Shown here piece by piece: positions 39,564-50,148 of a stretch of DNA of 64,000 nucleotides. Made by a program: the position numbers and the translations under genes. The notes beneath the pieces are model-generated. The model saw only the letters and a program-made list of their open reading frames with translations, was not told the origin of the DNA and did not search any database. This DNA is from Trichomonas vaginalis G3 (taxonomy: Eukaryota > Parabasalia > Trichomonadida > Trichomonadidae), in the NCBI RefSeq assembly GCF_026262505.1, contig NC_067208.1, forward strand, positions 10,673,962 through 10,737,961, given 5' to 3'. Each line of letters begins with the position of its first letter. The first letter of the stretch is position 1.

Positions 39564-40652
39564 CAAATTTAACATTCGTCTCCCATTTTTATATATTTGG
39601 TTTAGAATGTTCGAAAATGCGTAATATGGTCATTAATATTAATTGAAAAGAACCTTGAATTAATTCAATCTGATCTCACAAAATATTTTAAATTACAAAC
39701 TTTGTAGTTTGAATAGATAATTAGTATTAAACTCAAATAACTAGTTTATTTTTGAATAAAAATTATTTGAATTTATTCAATTTTGTGAATTTTCCTTCAA
39801 AAATCAAGTTTAAATATCTTATTTGCCGTATAATTATAAATACAATGAAACATATTCGAAATTGAAAAGAATGACTTTTTCTGTTCTTTCAATCATTCAA
39901 TTTGAATTTTGCAATATTGGATTTCTCATTAAATGCCTATTAAAAACAACAAGCAATTTAACTTACATTCAAATTTATTTGTGTTATATTCAATCTTCTC
40001 AAAACTTATAATTTTCGGCTATAGCATGATTATATGCTATATAATATAATAAACCTATAATAGTATCATTCTTTCAATTATTTGAAGAGAAAACCGAAAA
40101 AATCTATTTTCGGTCTATAACAATTACACATTTCATCCAAAATAACGTGCTTTTTCTATCCGCTCATTTCAACTTTTATCGGCACGCAGCTTAACTCAAT
40201 TTTGATGTTTTTTCGCATTAACATGCAGCCCATATTAAATCCTGCATTTTACTGACATTATACCAGTTTATTTGAGAATTATGATTCTTTGATATCTCTT
40301 GTTTTAATTTAAATACATATAGTGAAGTTTCGTATGCTTATGGACATTTGAGATTTTTATTCCAAAAACGAATATCGCTTATTGTCAATGAAATATATTT
40401 TCATTCAAGATGAAGAATGCATAATTCAATCATAATCTACTATTTCCAAATTGTTTTTGCATTTAGACATTAATTTGATAAAGAATATTATCTTTCGAAA
40501 TAAAATATTATCAAATCAAAACATGCCATAATACATATCTTCAAATAAAGCATCTGTTAAATAGAATATGTACAACTCATTACATGTTTGAATCTCTAAA
40601 AGTGACGAAAATGAAACCTTGATATATGCAGGAAGACAAATTTTAAATGTAA

Positions 40653-40769
40653 AGGGGTTTAGCTCAATGGGAGAGCGCAGATAAAATCTTTAGTATTGAT
40701 AGTAAGATTTCTTACATCAAACGTTCAGATTTATAATCCTGAAATCTTGGTTCAACTCCAAGAACTCCT
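40653..40769 (+). tRNA. tRNA-like gene with insertion in anticodon arm, possible tRNA-Ile(TAT)
   Basis: Acceptor AGGGGTT/AACTCCT pairs 7 of 7 (one G-T), D-stem GCTC/GAGC 4 of 4, T-stem CTTGG/CCAAG 5 of 5. A box TAGCTCAATGGG and B box GGTTCAACTCC are intact, and a T-run follows. A hairpin TTCAGATTTATAATCCTGAA could present TAT. About 45-48 nt extra is bounded by repeated CAGAT (40678 and 40726) and contains AAATCTT/AAGATTT. It is not at the canonical eukaryotic 37/38 intron position in any fold I can make, so it may be a pseudogene or an unusual intron. Confidence 0.5.
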
Positions 40770-42415
40770 ATTTTTGGTTTTTCCTTTTTGATATTTCAGT
40801 GTGGGAAGGTATATTAGCGATATTTTTTGATATTTAATAATCTAGCATATGCAGCAATCTTATATATAAATTAGATTAATCATGACATAATTTCAATCAA
40901 GTAGAATTTTTTAACTCATTTTTCATTCAAAATTGAATTAGTTGTCAATTTGTAATTGATCTTAAAAGTGTAATAAAAGAAATTCATCAAAAGTGACAGT
41001 CTCAATTTTTGACATCTGTAAATTCTAATTGAATGAGAAAAATGAAATAATACTAAGCATATATATATTCTAGATTTAATTATATTAGGAAAAAGTTAGT
41101 TTTGAGAGTACTTTTCATAGGCATATAGAATGAAATCTTCTGAAAAATATATAAACTCATATTATTTTCTAATATATAACTATTTTATATAAAAATCAAA
41201 TTCAATGATCTTAAAAGCGAAGGATAAACTCAAAATTTACGAATTAATGAGTGGGAATATAATGCTTATCTATCATAAAACCATATGAATATAATTTTTG
41301 CTTTACGCCTAATTTTTGACGACAATTAGCAAAAAATGTTAAATGTTAACACTCAGTCCATTTGAATGAAAAATAAAAATTGACTTTGATTAAATGTTTT
41401 TATTATCATGCAATTCTTCTTGCAACCAAAGATTTGAATAAAAGTTCAAAAAATAAGATAGCTTAAAAAATAATATACGGTAGTGTTTACTAATAGATGA
41501 ATAGTATATAAATTCTATTAAAATGGATTTGATCCAAAAAATATAAAACCAAAAATAATTGTTATAATTTAAATGAAGAAGTAATTTAAAACGATTTTAT
41601 TTATGATCAAATTTTATATATTTTTTTGGATCAATCCATTTTAATAGAATTTTATATATATTCATCTATTAGTAAACACTACCGTATATTATTTTTTAAG
41701 CTATCTTATTTTTTGAACTTTTATTCAAATCTTTGGTCGCAAGAAGAATTGCATGATAAATAAAAATTTAATCAAAGTCAATTTTATTTTTCATATTCAA
41801 ATGGACTGAGTGTTAACATTTAACATTTTTTGCTAATTGTCGTCAAAAATTAGGCGTAAAGCAAAAATTGTATATTTCATATGGTTTTATGATAGATAAG
41901 CATTATATTCCCACTCATTATATTCGTAAATTTTGAGGTTTATCCTTCGCTTTTAAGATCATTGAATTTGATTTTTATATAAAATAGTTATATATTAGAA
42001 AATAATATGAGTTTATGTGATATTATTTTTCAGAAGATTTCATTCTATATGCCTATGAAAAGTACTCTCAAAACTAACTTTTTCCTAATTATAATTAAAT
42101 CTAGAATATTGTATTATGCTTAGTATTATTTCATTTTTCTCATTCAATTTAGAATTTACAGATGTCAAAAAATTGAGAGCTGTCACTTTTGATGAATTTC
42201 TGTTTATTACACTTTTTAAGATCAATTACAAATTTGACAACTAATTCAATTTTTGAATGAAAATGTTGATGGTTAAAAAATTCTACTTGATTGAAATTAT
42301 GTCATGATTAATCTAATTTATATATAAGATTGCTGCATATGCTAGATTATTAAATATCAAAAATATCGCTAATATACCTTCCCACACTGAAATATCAAAA
42401 GGAAAAACCAAAAAT

Positions 42416-42530
42416 AGGAGTTCTTGGAGTTGAACCAAGATTTCAGGATTATAAATCTGAACGTTTGATGTAAGAAATCTTACTATCAATACTAAAGATT
42501 TTATTGCGCTCTCCCATTGAGCTAAACCCT
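42416..42530 (-). tRNA. tRNA-like sequence, H2 right arm (degraded copy)
   Basis: Copy of the element at 29007-29123. One C is missing in the acceptor (AACCCT for AACCCCT) and one base in the anticodon region, so pairing is weakened. Confidence 0.4.
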
Positions 42531-43050
42531 TTACATTTAAAATTTGTCTTCCTGCATATATCAAGGTTTCATTTTCGTCACTTTTAGAGATTCAAACATG
42601 TAATGAGTTGTACATATTCTATTTAACAGATGCTTTATTTGAAGATATGTATTATGGCATGTTTTGATTTGATAATATTTTTTTCGAAAGATAATATTCT
42701 TTATCAAATTAATGTCTAAATGCAAAAACAATTTGGAAATAGTAGATTATGATTGAATTATGCATTCTTCATCTTGAATGAAAATATATTTCATTGACAA
42801 TAAGCGATATTCGTTTTTGGAATAAAAATCTCAAATGTCCATAAGCATACGAAACTTCACTATATGTATTTAAATTAAAACAAGAGATATCAAAGAATCA
42901 TAATTCTCAAATAAACTGGTATAATGTCAGTAAAATGCAGGATTTAATATGGGCTGCATGTTAATGCGAAAAAACATCAAAATTGAGTTAAGCTGCGTGC
43001 CGATAAAAGTTGAAATGAGCGGATAGAAAAAGCACGTTATTTTGGATGAA

Positions 43051-45516
43051 ATGTGTAATTGTATCGATCAAATTATAGATGTGACGGATTATAGTGAAGC
43101 GTTATTGCAGATTAAAGACTATTTCTCAAAATTCCAGACACTTCCTTTTGTTATTGTTATTGATTCCCATCTAAAAAATACTTTTTCAAGTAAAAACTTT
43201 CTTTATAAACACAATTATTCTCTTTTCATGGATGGGAACAAAAGTCATAATACATTCTACTTTGAAACATCATATATTGAAACTACAAATTTAAATTATT
43301 ATCACGGCTGTTTTCTGTTTGTTATTGGATCAAATGCAACAGTTCTCTCGAAAAATATTAGCTACACACATCGAATTATGATCCTTACTGGCGAAGATAA
43401 GCGAAAAATAATTACAAATTATATGAATAGCATAGATAACAAAGCAAAAAGCTTACTCTTGCCGAAATCAAATTCTACACCTGATAAATCTTATATTAAA
43501 GATAACCAATTTACAATTTCTACGATAATCCAAAAATCTCAATCAGATAATTTTAATTTAAACAATTGCAACTTGAAGAAACCATATCCGGCATCACCAC
43601 TAGATATTACTAAGTGTGTTAATAACTGTAAAACGACTGATATACCTGTTTTTCGAAAACTAAAATCAGATTTAGAAAAAAAAATAGAAAAACTACAAGA
43701 AGACATTATATGGCAAACTCGAATGATAACATTACATCTTTACTATAGTAGTGATTGCAAAAGCGAATGCATACAACCCCCAGATATGATGAATACAAGG
43801 CTATTTAATCCAATAACTCTCAGATCTTACGTAGGCATCACAAACTTAGCTCAGGCTTCATCAACCCTTATATCATTCCTAATAAGGAACCCAATAATAC
43901 TAGAACAAGTAGTTTTGAGTCGAAATGATGATCAAGAATTTTTGCATCTTGCTTTTTCAGCGATACCATCTATTTTTGGCTTCTTCTCATCACATGAAAT
44001 GGTCGAATTAGCATATAGTTTCTACGTGCATGTAACAGAAATGCCAAATACGTTAATTGTCACAAGATTATTGATGCCCTTCTTTAATTCCGGTCTCTCT
44101 GTGCAATTCATCAGTACTATAATGCATAAGTTCTTCCAATTGTATACTCCTGACTCCCAAATCATTGATGGAGAAGCTTTTAAAATTATTGTTCCTGAAT
44201 ACGCAGCAACATTGATCAGATACTGTATAGAATGGCTTCATTTATTATCAAATGAGATTGTTTATATATTACAATTGCTTATTGAACGAGGTTGGTCAGA
44301 TACTGCATTATTAGAACTTTTCTTCGACAGATTCGTATTCCCACATATGAGAACATGGGCAAGGAAGATAATATCCAAGGATAAGTGGGAATTGATCGAA
44401 GAAATCCTTTCTTACGTAAAAAATTGCGATCCAGAGATTCGCAGGTTCAAAGATTCAATTTTAGCAACAACAGGAATGTTTATGGCCCCATATTTTAATT
44501 GTGGGGGCGATCACCAACCGTTTAGACACTTTGTTTGCGTAAATGATATCGTGATGCTAGGAATAGCACTTCACGACATAAATCTTATGCCAAAAACCAT
44601 ATCAATCAATGACTTCGTTGATATCAGTGAGAAAAAGAAGTTTGCATGGTTTTGGACAGATATATATCTGAAAAAACAAACTTCTTTAGTTTGTAAGTTG
44701 TTTTCCAAGGATGATGAGTTAGGCCAAGAGTTTGATAACCTTATTGATCTCAGATTTGACCTATCCCAACTTTCAAATTGGGATGAAATCTTAGATCGTC
44801 ATATTTTAAGTACAATGGACCTCATGACCAATCGTGTTGTCATTGCCATACCTCAGAAAGAGCTAATGACCGTTCATTCCATATACTTTAAGTACGAATC
44901 TTTGTTTAGATCACGAACTTTGAAGCAACTCTTTATTTTGTCGGCCATTCGCTCAATGATCACTCATGTCCCATCCAGGTACATACGAAAAGTAATAGAG
45001 ATTGGCCATTTATGGATTCCTTTCATGTCAAGAGCTCATACTTTTCTTCGTTTGCCAAATTTTGACACATTAGTTTCCCATTTTCGTCCATCATCGCAGC
45101 TGAGTTTACTCACGGCCATGCGATGTTTTAGAATGATCGATTTTGTCCCAATCAATGTCCAGTTCTATTTAATTGTTCGTGCCCTGAAACACATCGAACA
45201 TGTTGCAACAAACGAATTTACAGGAGATTTGTTGTATTGTTTGTTGTTTGAGAGGATGGAGAGTGAAGCTTTTCTTGCAAGTTTCATTATTTTGTCTGCT
45301 TTCGCTATGAAAAATGATTTCTTTGCTGGACTTGTTTCAAGTGATGTCATGGAATTGTGGATGAAATGCGACACAGTTATTTTGAACTGCCTCGCTTTTG
45401 ATCCCGAATTCATGGACCAGGTTATAGAGATTTCTCAGGAACTGACTTCTTTAGCATGTCCTTCTCCAAGTATAAAGAAGGCAGAGTCAGCACCACTCCT
45501 GAGTTTGTATTATTAA
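43051..45516 (+). CDS. Large hypothetical cellular protein, 5' end replaced by repeat
   Basis: About 820 aa open frame. The first in-frame ATG (43051, MCNCIDQIID) lies inside the R repeat, whose identity with copies B and C ends at 43062; only from there on is the sequence unique. The native N-terminus has therefore been lost or replaced. The protein is mostly helical with hydrophobic helices (FLIRNPIILEQVVLSRN, LAFSAIPSIFGFFSSHEM), Cys-poor, and has no signal peptide. It has the look of a long alpha-solenoid or signalling-type trichomonad protein, but no motif is recognised. Intact to TAA 45514, in contrast to the nearby mobile genes. Confidence 0.75.
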   Translation: MCNCIDQIIDVTDYSEALLQIKDYFSKFQTLPFVIVIDSHLKNTFSSKNFLYKHNYSLFMDGNKSHNTFYFETSYIETTNLNYYHGCFLFVIGSNATVLSKNISYTHRIMILTGEDKRKIITNYMNSIDNKAKSLLLPKSNSTPDKSYIKDNQFTISTIIQKSQSDNFNLNNCNLKKPYPASPLDITKCVNNCKTTDIPVFRKLKSDLEKKIEKLQEDIIWQTRMITLHLYYSSDCKSECIQPPDMMNTRLFNPITLRSYVGITNLAQASSTLISFLIRNPIILEQVVLSRNDDQEFLHLAFSAIPSIFGFFSSHEMVELAYSFYVHVTEMPNTLIVTRLLMPFFNSGLSVQFISTIMHKFFQLYTPDSQIIDGEAFKIIVPEYAATLIRYCIEWLHLLSNEIVYILQLLIERGWSDTALLELFFDRFVFPHMRTWARKIISKDKWELIEEILSYVKNCDPEIRRFKDSILATTGMFMAPYFNCGGDHQPFRHFVCVNDIVMLGIALHDINLMPKTISINDFVDISEKKKFAWFWTDIYLKKQTSLVCKLFSKDDELGQEFDNLIDLRFDLSQLSNWDEILDRHILSTMDLMTNRVVIAIPQKELMTVHSIYFKYESLFRSRTLKQLFILSAIRSMITHVPSRYIRKVIEIGHLWIPFMSRAHTFLRLPNFDTLVSHFRPSSQLSLLTAMRCFRMIDFVPINVQFYLIVRALKHIEHVATNEFTGDLLYCLLFERMESEAFLASFIILSAFAMKNDFFAGLVSSDVMELWMKCDTVILNCLAFDPEFMDQVIEISQELTSLACPSPSIKKAESAPLLSLYY

Positions 45517-45960
45517 ATTTATTTATAATTATTTGTAATAAATAGAATTCTATATTTAAATTTATAACTGTTTGATTTCATACATTGAAAGAAATGAACT
45601 AAGATCGCGTTTTACATGAGATATATTTTGCAATTATCAATCGATGCGGATTTATAAACTTCTTACATCGAACTGCATTATAACAGAAGATAATTAATTT
45701 ACTTTTAACACGATATCATGACAATATCTATATTGTTGAAACAGAAATGGAAAATATGATTTTAACTTACCCATATTCAGTACTATGTTTCCAAGATTAA
45801 CAAAATGGTTAAGCATAGTTTAAAAGTTACTTGAGACGTTATCTCATAAAAGATGTTTCAATAAGTTTTAGAAGTGAAATGGAAAAAAACAAAGGCTCTC
45901 TTTCTTTTTATATTTGATTACCTATTGATTAATACTGGTACTGTTCGAAATATATGACAT
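45517..45960. other. Intergenic, no gene seen
   Basis: AT-rich with stops in all frames; nothing recognised. Confidence 0.5.
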
Positions 45961-46146
45961 GATATTTCAGTGTTTAATGAAGATATCTCAAATGTTATCA
46001 TAGCAAACCCAAAATGTATGATAATTGGCTCTCTGCAAATTTTTCTGCTTGGTGTACATTCCAACAAAGTACTTTCAACTGCATTGAAAAATTCGACAAA
46101 ATTAGATGAGATATTTACAGTATTTATACATGATAATAAAAATTAA
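45961..46146 (+). pseudogene. Gene remnant, 61 codons
   Basis: An open stretch without a start codon reads DISVFNEDISNVIIANPKCM then IIGSLQIFLLGVHSNKVLST and ends at TAA 46144. Composition is that of coding DNA (Val/Ile/Leu strands, no repeats), unlike the surrounding spacer. Probably the 3' end of a decayed gene. Family not recognised. Confidence 0.35.
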
Positions 46147-46194
46147 TATGGGTGTTTAATTTGTTCGTGTATCTTATTCAATTAATTTTTTATC

Positions 46195-47598
46195 ATGAAA
46201 GAAATTCGTATTGATTTGGGTAAAGTCAACTTACCATTATACATCATTGCTACGTTGGCTTTACTAACAGTCATATCATCATTCTTTGAAGGAAGTCATG
46301 TTGCAGAGTTAAACAGTCTCCCAATAAATCGAACAGAATTAACTAACATTAAAAACATTTCAATTATGTTTACATCCAAAAATTTCTTCAAGGTCGATTT
46401 GTTTATTGATTATATATTTGATGTTTCATTAGAAGAACATTATAAATATATGAATCTTAGAGTTTATCAGGCTGGTATAGAATACCGTTCATCTACGAAT
46501 GTATTAAATGATTACGCAGTAAATCGCCAAGTCTCTTGGTATTATTTAAATCCAGTTTACGGAAATGCGACAATTAGACTTTATAGAGGCAACATTTTTG
46601 TTGCTGAAGAAAATATGACAAATTTAGTACCCTCTAATCTATCAAATACTGGTTTTAGTTGCGTAGGAAAAGATACAAAAGATCGAGAATGCGAATTTTC
46701 AAATGTATGCTATAATGCTCAAAATATCCTTTATACATCATTCCATACTGTCACATCTCCTCTTCCAATTTTACAATTATCAGATTTGATTTCATTTTCT
46801 CCGAAACAAATATCAATGAACGTCTCACAAAACGCAGCTTACAAACTCGAAACTAATATTACTTATAACGAAAGAATCGTTGTAATTGCTTTCAACAGTT
46901 TTTCATTGTATTCTTGGGATTGGATTTACAATACGGCTACGCCACTTATCAATGCTATCAATGATGTATCTGATATTGACAGAATACATGCTATTGGAGC
47001 TCCTTCTTCAGTTATTAATTCTTCATTTTGTAATTTGTTCGGAAAAATGGAGCCACTCGAGGATCAACTTATTTGTAATAAGTATACGATCTTTAAGCAG
47101 CTAAAACCACAGCCTTGGGGCACAGTTATACAGTCAAAGAAAATTGTACTTCAAAAAATCAATGAAAAGGTCAAAAAGCCGACATATGATTGTATAATCT
47201 TAGAAGGTGGCTCTCATCCTATTAAATTTGATAATATGAATGAGATTGCTCAAGATATATCTAAATTAAATCCGAAAACCATTGATATCAACATAACAGA
47301 TGATGTTGAAGTCATTTATTATGTTTCTCATGCTAAATACATTTTCACAACATCAGGATCAACAAGTTCTTTAGTTTTCTGGGTTAATCAAGGAAAATTC
47401 TTTGAATTTGTTCCTTCTGGTTTTGAAAATGTTGTAAATGGTCAACTACCAGCTGAATTTGTCAATGCCAGCTATTACCATTATGTTGTTTCGCAAAATG
47501 AAACAAAATTGTTTGATTCTAATCAGATTTATAACTCAACTGAGGATGTTTCGCTTAATACAACGTTCACTATTCATCCATTTGAGTTTATCCCATAA
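46195..47598 (+). CDS. Type II membrane glycosyltransferase, GT61/DUF563-like
   Basis: 467 aa. A short cytosolic N-terminus (MKEIRIDLGKVN), one membrane anchor (about residues 13-31, LPLYIIATLALLTVISSFF), then a lumenal domain with many N-glycosylation sequons (NRT, NMT, NLS, NVS, NIT). The C-terminal third has DVEVIYYVSHAKYIFTTSGS followed by TSSLVFWV, which resembles the 'a.v.vg.hGAgltn..f' donor-binding end of GT61 enzymes, and CIILEGGSHPIKFDNMNEIA. Golgi-type topology suggests a role in surface glycan synthesis. The GT61 call is by pattern; the GxHGAgL motif is weak here. Confidence 0.55.
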   Translation: MKEIRIDLGKVNLPLYIIATLALLTVISSFFEGSHVAELNSLPINRTELTNIKNISIMFTSKNFFKVDLFIDYIFDVSLEEHYKYMNLRVYQAGIEYRSSTNVLNDYAVNRQVSWYYLNPVYGNATIRLYRGNIFVAEENMTNLVPSNLSNTGFSCVGKDTKDRECEFSNVCYNAQNILYTSFHTVTSPLPILQLSDLISFSPKQISMNVSQNAAYKLETNITYNERIVVIAFNSFSLYSWDWIYNTATPLINAINDVSDIDRIHAIGAPSSVINSSFCNLFGKMEPLEDQLICNKYTIFKQLKPQPWGTVIQSKKIVLQKINEKVKKPTYDCIILEGGSHPIKFDNMNEIAQDISKLNPKTIDINITDDVEVIYYVSHAKYIFTTSGSTSSLVFWVNQGKFFEFVPSGFENVVNGQLPAEFVNASYYHYVVSQNETKLFDSNQIYNSTEDVSLNTTFTIHPFEFIP

Positions 47599-48080
47599 TT
47601 GTTTGTTTTATATTAAAAAATATGAGTTTTTTTCTCTTCTAAGAATTTTTAATAGAAAACAATTACATGAAGAAAAGTATTGAAACTTATGTTAATGAGG
47701 AGATGTTTGTAATAAATAATATATTTCAATTTTATGAATTCCTCTCACATGGTATCTGTATCAATGAAAAGTAGTATTGACCATGATTTTCTTGTGTAAT
47801 TCTCAGGGATGAGATTTTCAATCTCTTCATCAACTGATGGTTCATTTTTGTAGCTGATTAAAGTGCAAAACATTTTAACAATTAAATGCTTCGATGTTGT
47901 AATATATTTTATCAAATAAATATTACTCTTTCTAAATATTCAAAATGAAATTTATTTTGTTGTAGAGGAAGATGTCTCTGAATATAGTCCTTATCAAAAA
48001 TGAAATAATGTTATTAATATAAAGTTCAGATCTTTAAATAATATAACACAAAATGAAAAAAATTAAAAATATATAAATAC
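47599..48080. other. Intergenic between convergent genes
   Basis: AT-rich, no ORF or repeat of note. Confidence 0.5.
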
Positions 48081-49715
48081 TTAATCATCGTATTCATTCA
48101 TAAACAAGTCAAGAATTTCTATGGCCACGTTTTCTCTAATTTTGAGGATATTCAACTGAATTAGCGCATTTTCTTTTCTTTCTTTGAGTTCGACCATGTT
48201 ATTGCGGTATGCATCAGCTTTGAGTATTTCTTCGTGATAGAAATACCTTGCCTGGTATTCTTTTTCTGCAATTTGGATTCTTTCTTTATGAATATCTTCT
48301 ATTTTAGTCTTAAGATCGTTTAGAGCTTGGCTGCTTGATCCTAAGTCGTTTGTAGCTGTTTCTGTACGCTTTGCTGTTGTATTCTTCGTAAGATTAATTT
48401 GATTTGTTAAATCTGAGCTGACTTTCTCAAAATCAATTGAGGATTGTTGTACTCGTTGAGAGATACGTGAAAGGATGTCGTCAATGTGAGCATTATTCGC
48501 TTCAATGTTGGATTTCGTATTTTCAAGGTCAGCAGTGGCTACTTTGAGGTTTTCTTCTAATATTGATTGCTCCTTAAGAAGTTCCTCAAGGTCTTCTGTA
48601 ACTCTGTTCTCGAAATCGTTAATATACTGAAGATTATCTGATTTTACGAATTTTTGTACTTCAAATGTTTGATCATCGGATTTCTTAAGATGATATTTCT
48701 CAGAACCAAGGTTTTTGTTGTATTCTTCTTGTAATTTTATATCGTATTCGTTTACGTCAAGTTCTGATTGTTTATCAAGAGCCAGATTAAGGCGCTTGAC
48801 AAGCTGATTCTTTTGGGATAGTAAATTTTTATATTGGCTGATTTCTGCGTTGAATTGAGAATCTAAGCAATTTCTTTGGAATTCGGCGTTGATTTGACGC
48901 TTATCCAATGAGAGGCGTATTTTCATTTGAATGGAGATCCTCACACGCTTTTCTCTAGCTAAATTTTCGTATGAAACGACGATTTTCTCATGATGAGTGA
49001 CTTCTTGCTTCAATTTCTCAACAAACGCTTTAACTCTCTTTATTTGCTCCGATGGTTCGTGGTTGGCCGGAATCTTGAAATCGGTTTCTATCTTTTGCGA
49101 AGGAGCTTCTTCGTCGAGATCAGATGTATCATATTCAAACTCGCTCTCAGACATGGTAGCTGAGCTCATTCCCATCTTAGATGCCGACGATTTAGATAAT
49201 TGCGAAAATTCCATGGAAACATGGGGAGTTGTAGGGAGTTGATTAAATTGGTGTGTCTGTCTTTTCATTTCTTTAATATGTTTAAGAACGTTTGTTGTTT
49301 CTAATTGAACTTTATGAGAATCTCGCATTAATTGTTTAAATTCAGAAACGTCTTTTTCTAATTCCTTTATATCGTATTCACGAACAGCTATCTGATAAGC
49401 TTGTTTCTTGACACGCTTGATGTCATCGTCTTGAACTCGTTGAGCTTTTTGAAGATCTTTGATTTGCTTTGTTAAGTTAATATCCCTTTGTTTCACTTGA
49501 TTTGTTACAGCTTCACGAATCACTGTCATCATACTTTTCTCGGTTTTGGACTCCTTTGGCCTGACAGTTCTTGCATAAGTTGAAGCCCTCATTCTTGAAA
49601 AATTGGAGCGTTTAAGAATTTCACAAAAATTATGGTGTTTTAGTAGGGTATTTTGAATCAACATGTTACATATAATTGATTTTCGCTTTAAAATAAAGGT
49701 TTTGTAAAATAGCAA
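48081..49715 (-). CDS. Coiled-coil cytoskeletal-type protein
   Basis: 544 aa from the first ATG; the Met at residue 43 (MRASTYARTVRPKESKTEKS, about 49589) is the likelier start, because the preceding residues are hydrophobic/basic and unlike the rest. Nearly continuous coiled coil from about residue 70 to 150 and 225 to 535, broken by a Ser/Asp-rich linker (SASKMGMSSATMSESEFEYD). Trichomonads have many such proteins in flagellar and cytoskeletal structures. No specific family is recognised. Intact. Confidence 0.75.
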   Translation of the reverse strand: MLFYKTFILKRKSIICNMLIQNTLLKHHNFCEILKRSNFSRMRASTYARTVRPKESKTEKSMMTVIREAVTNQVKQRDINLTKQIKDLQKAQRVQDDDIKRVKKQAYQIAVREYDIKELEKDVSEFKQLMRDSHKVQLETTNVLKHIKEMKRQTHQFNQLPTTPHVSMEFSQLSKSSASKMGMSSATMSESEFEYDTSDLDEEAPSQKIETDFKIPANHEPSEQIKRVKAFVEKLKQEVTHHEKIVVSYENLAREKRVRISIQMKIRLSLDKRQINAEFQRNCLDSQFNAEISQYKNLLSQKNQLVKRLNLALDKQSELDVNEYDIKLQEEYNKNLGSEKYHLKKSDDQTFEVQKFVKSDNLQYINDFENRVTEDLEELLKEQSILEENLKVATADLENTKSNIEANNAHIDDILSRISQRVQQSSIDFEKVSSDLTNQINLTKNTTAKRTETATNDLGSSSQALNDLKTKIEDIHKERIQIAEKEYQARYFYHEEILKADAYRNNMVELKERKENALIQLNILKIRENVAIEILDLFMNEYDD

Positions 49716-50148
49716 TTTTTTGTGGAGTTTCTCGTCTGTTTAACAATAGCTTTCTTCTATATGAGAAAATAATTTAATACATGTTCTATTTAATCGTTTG
49801 AGTTTCAAAGTGAAGAAATCATGGATAATATTCAAGATTAATAAAAAAATTGAAAATAATATAGATAAATGAATGTGAAAAAAGGAAAGAATAATATTTA
49901 GATCATTAATTGATTCTATCAAATGATCCAAAATCTGAAAAAACTAAAATTAGATTGTAAAAACCTTTAATTTTAATTTGATTTTTAAAATTTTCGATTT
50001 TTTTTTGGAATTCGAAAATGGTTTTCTTTGAGATTGGAACAGTATGTATGAGCTAAATGTGCCTATTATTGTTTAAAAGTATACCAAAAATAGAAAATTA
50101 TGATAAATATGGATATTTTATTAACTCATTAGAGAAATAATACATAAA
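49716..50148. other. Intergenic, no gene seen
   Basis: AT-rich spacer between two minus-strand genes; a 63-aa minus-strand frame has no features. Confidence 0.5.

Larger units (their letters stand above)
36337..40837 (-). repeat. Long repeat R, copy C (inverted)
   Basis: Reverse complement of about 28946-33322. It lacks the last 220 bp of R present in copies A and B and joins the spacer there. Together with copy B it forms an inverted-repeat pair with arms over 4 kb around a 3 kb loop. Confidence 0.9.
40120..43062. repeat. Large palindrome H2 with R arms
   Basis: Inverted arms of about 1.4 kb around a centre near 41585. The left arm runs on into R copy C; the right arm stops at 43062, where cellular coding sequence begins. 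The left arm 40915-41400 has many small deletions relative to H1 (for example ATATATATTC for ATAATACAATATTC), concentrated in this arm. Confidence 0.9.

Noticed and set aside
42313-42564. 83-aa minus-strand ORF
   Set aside because: Lies over the palindrome arm and tRNA-like sequence; the equivalent region of H1 does not keep it.
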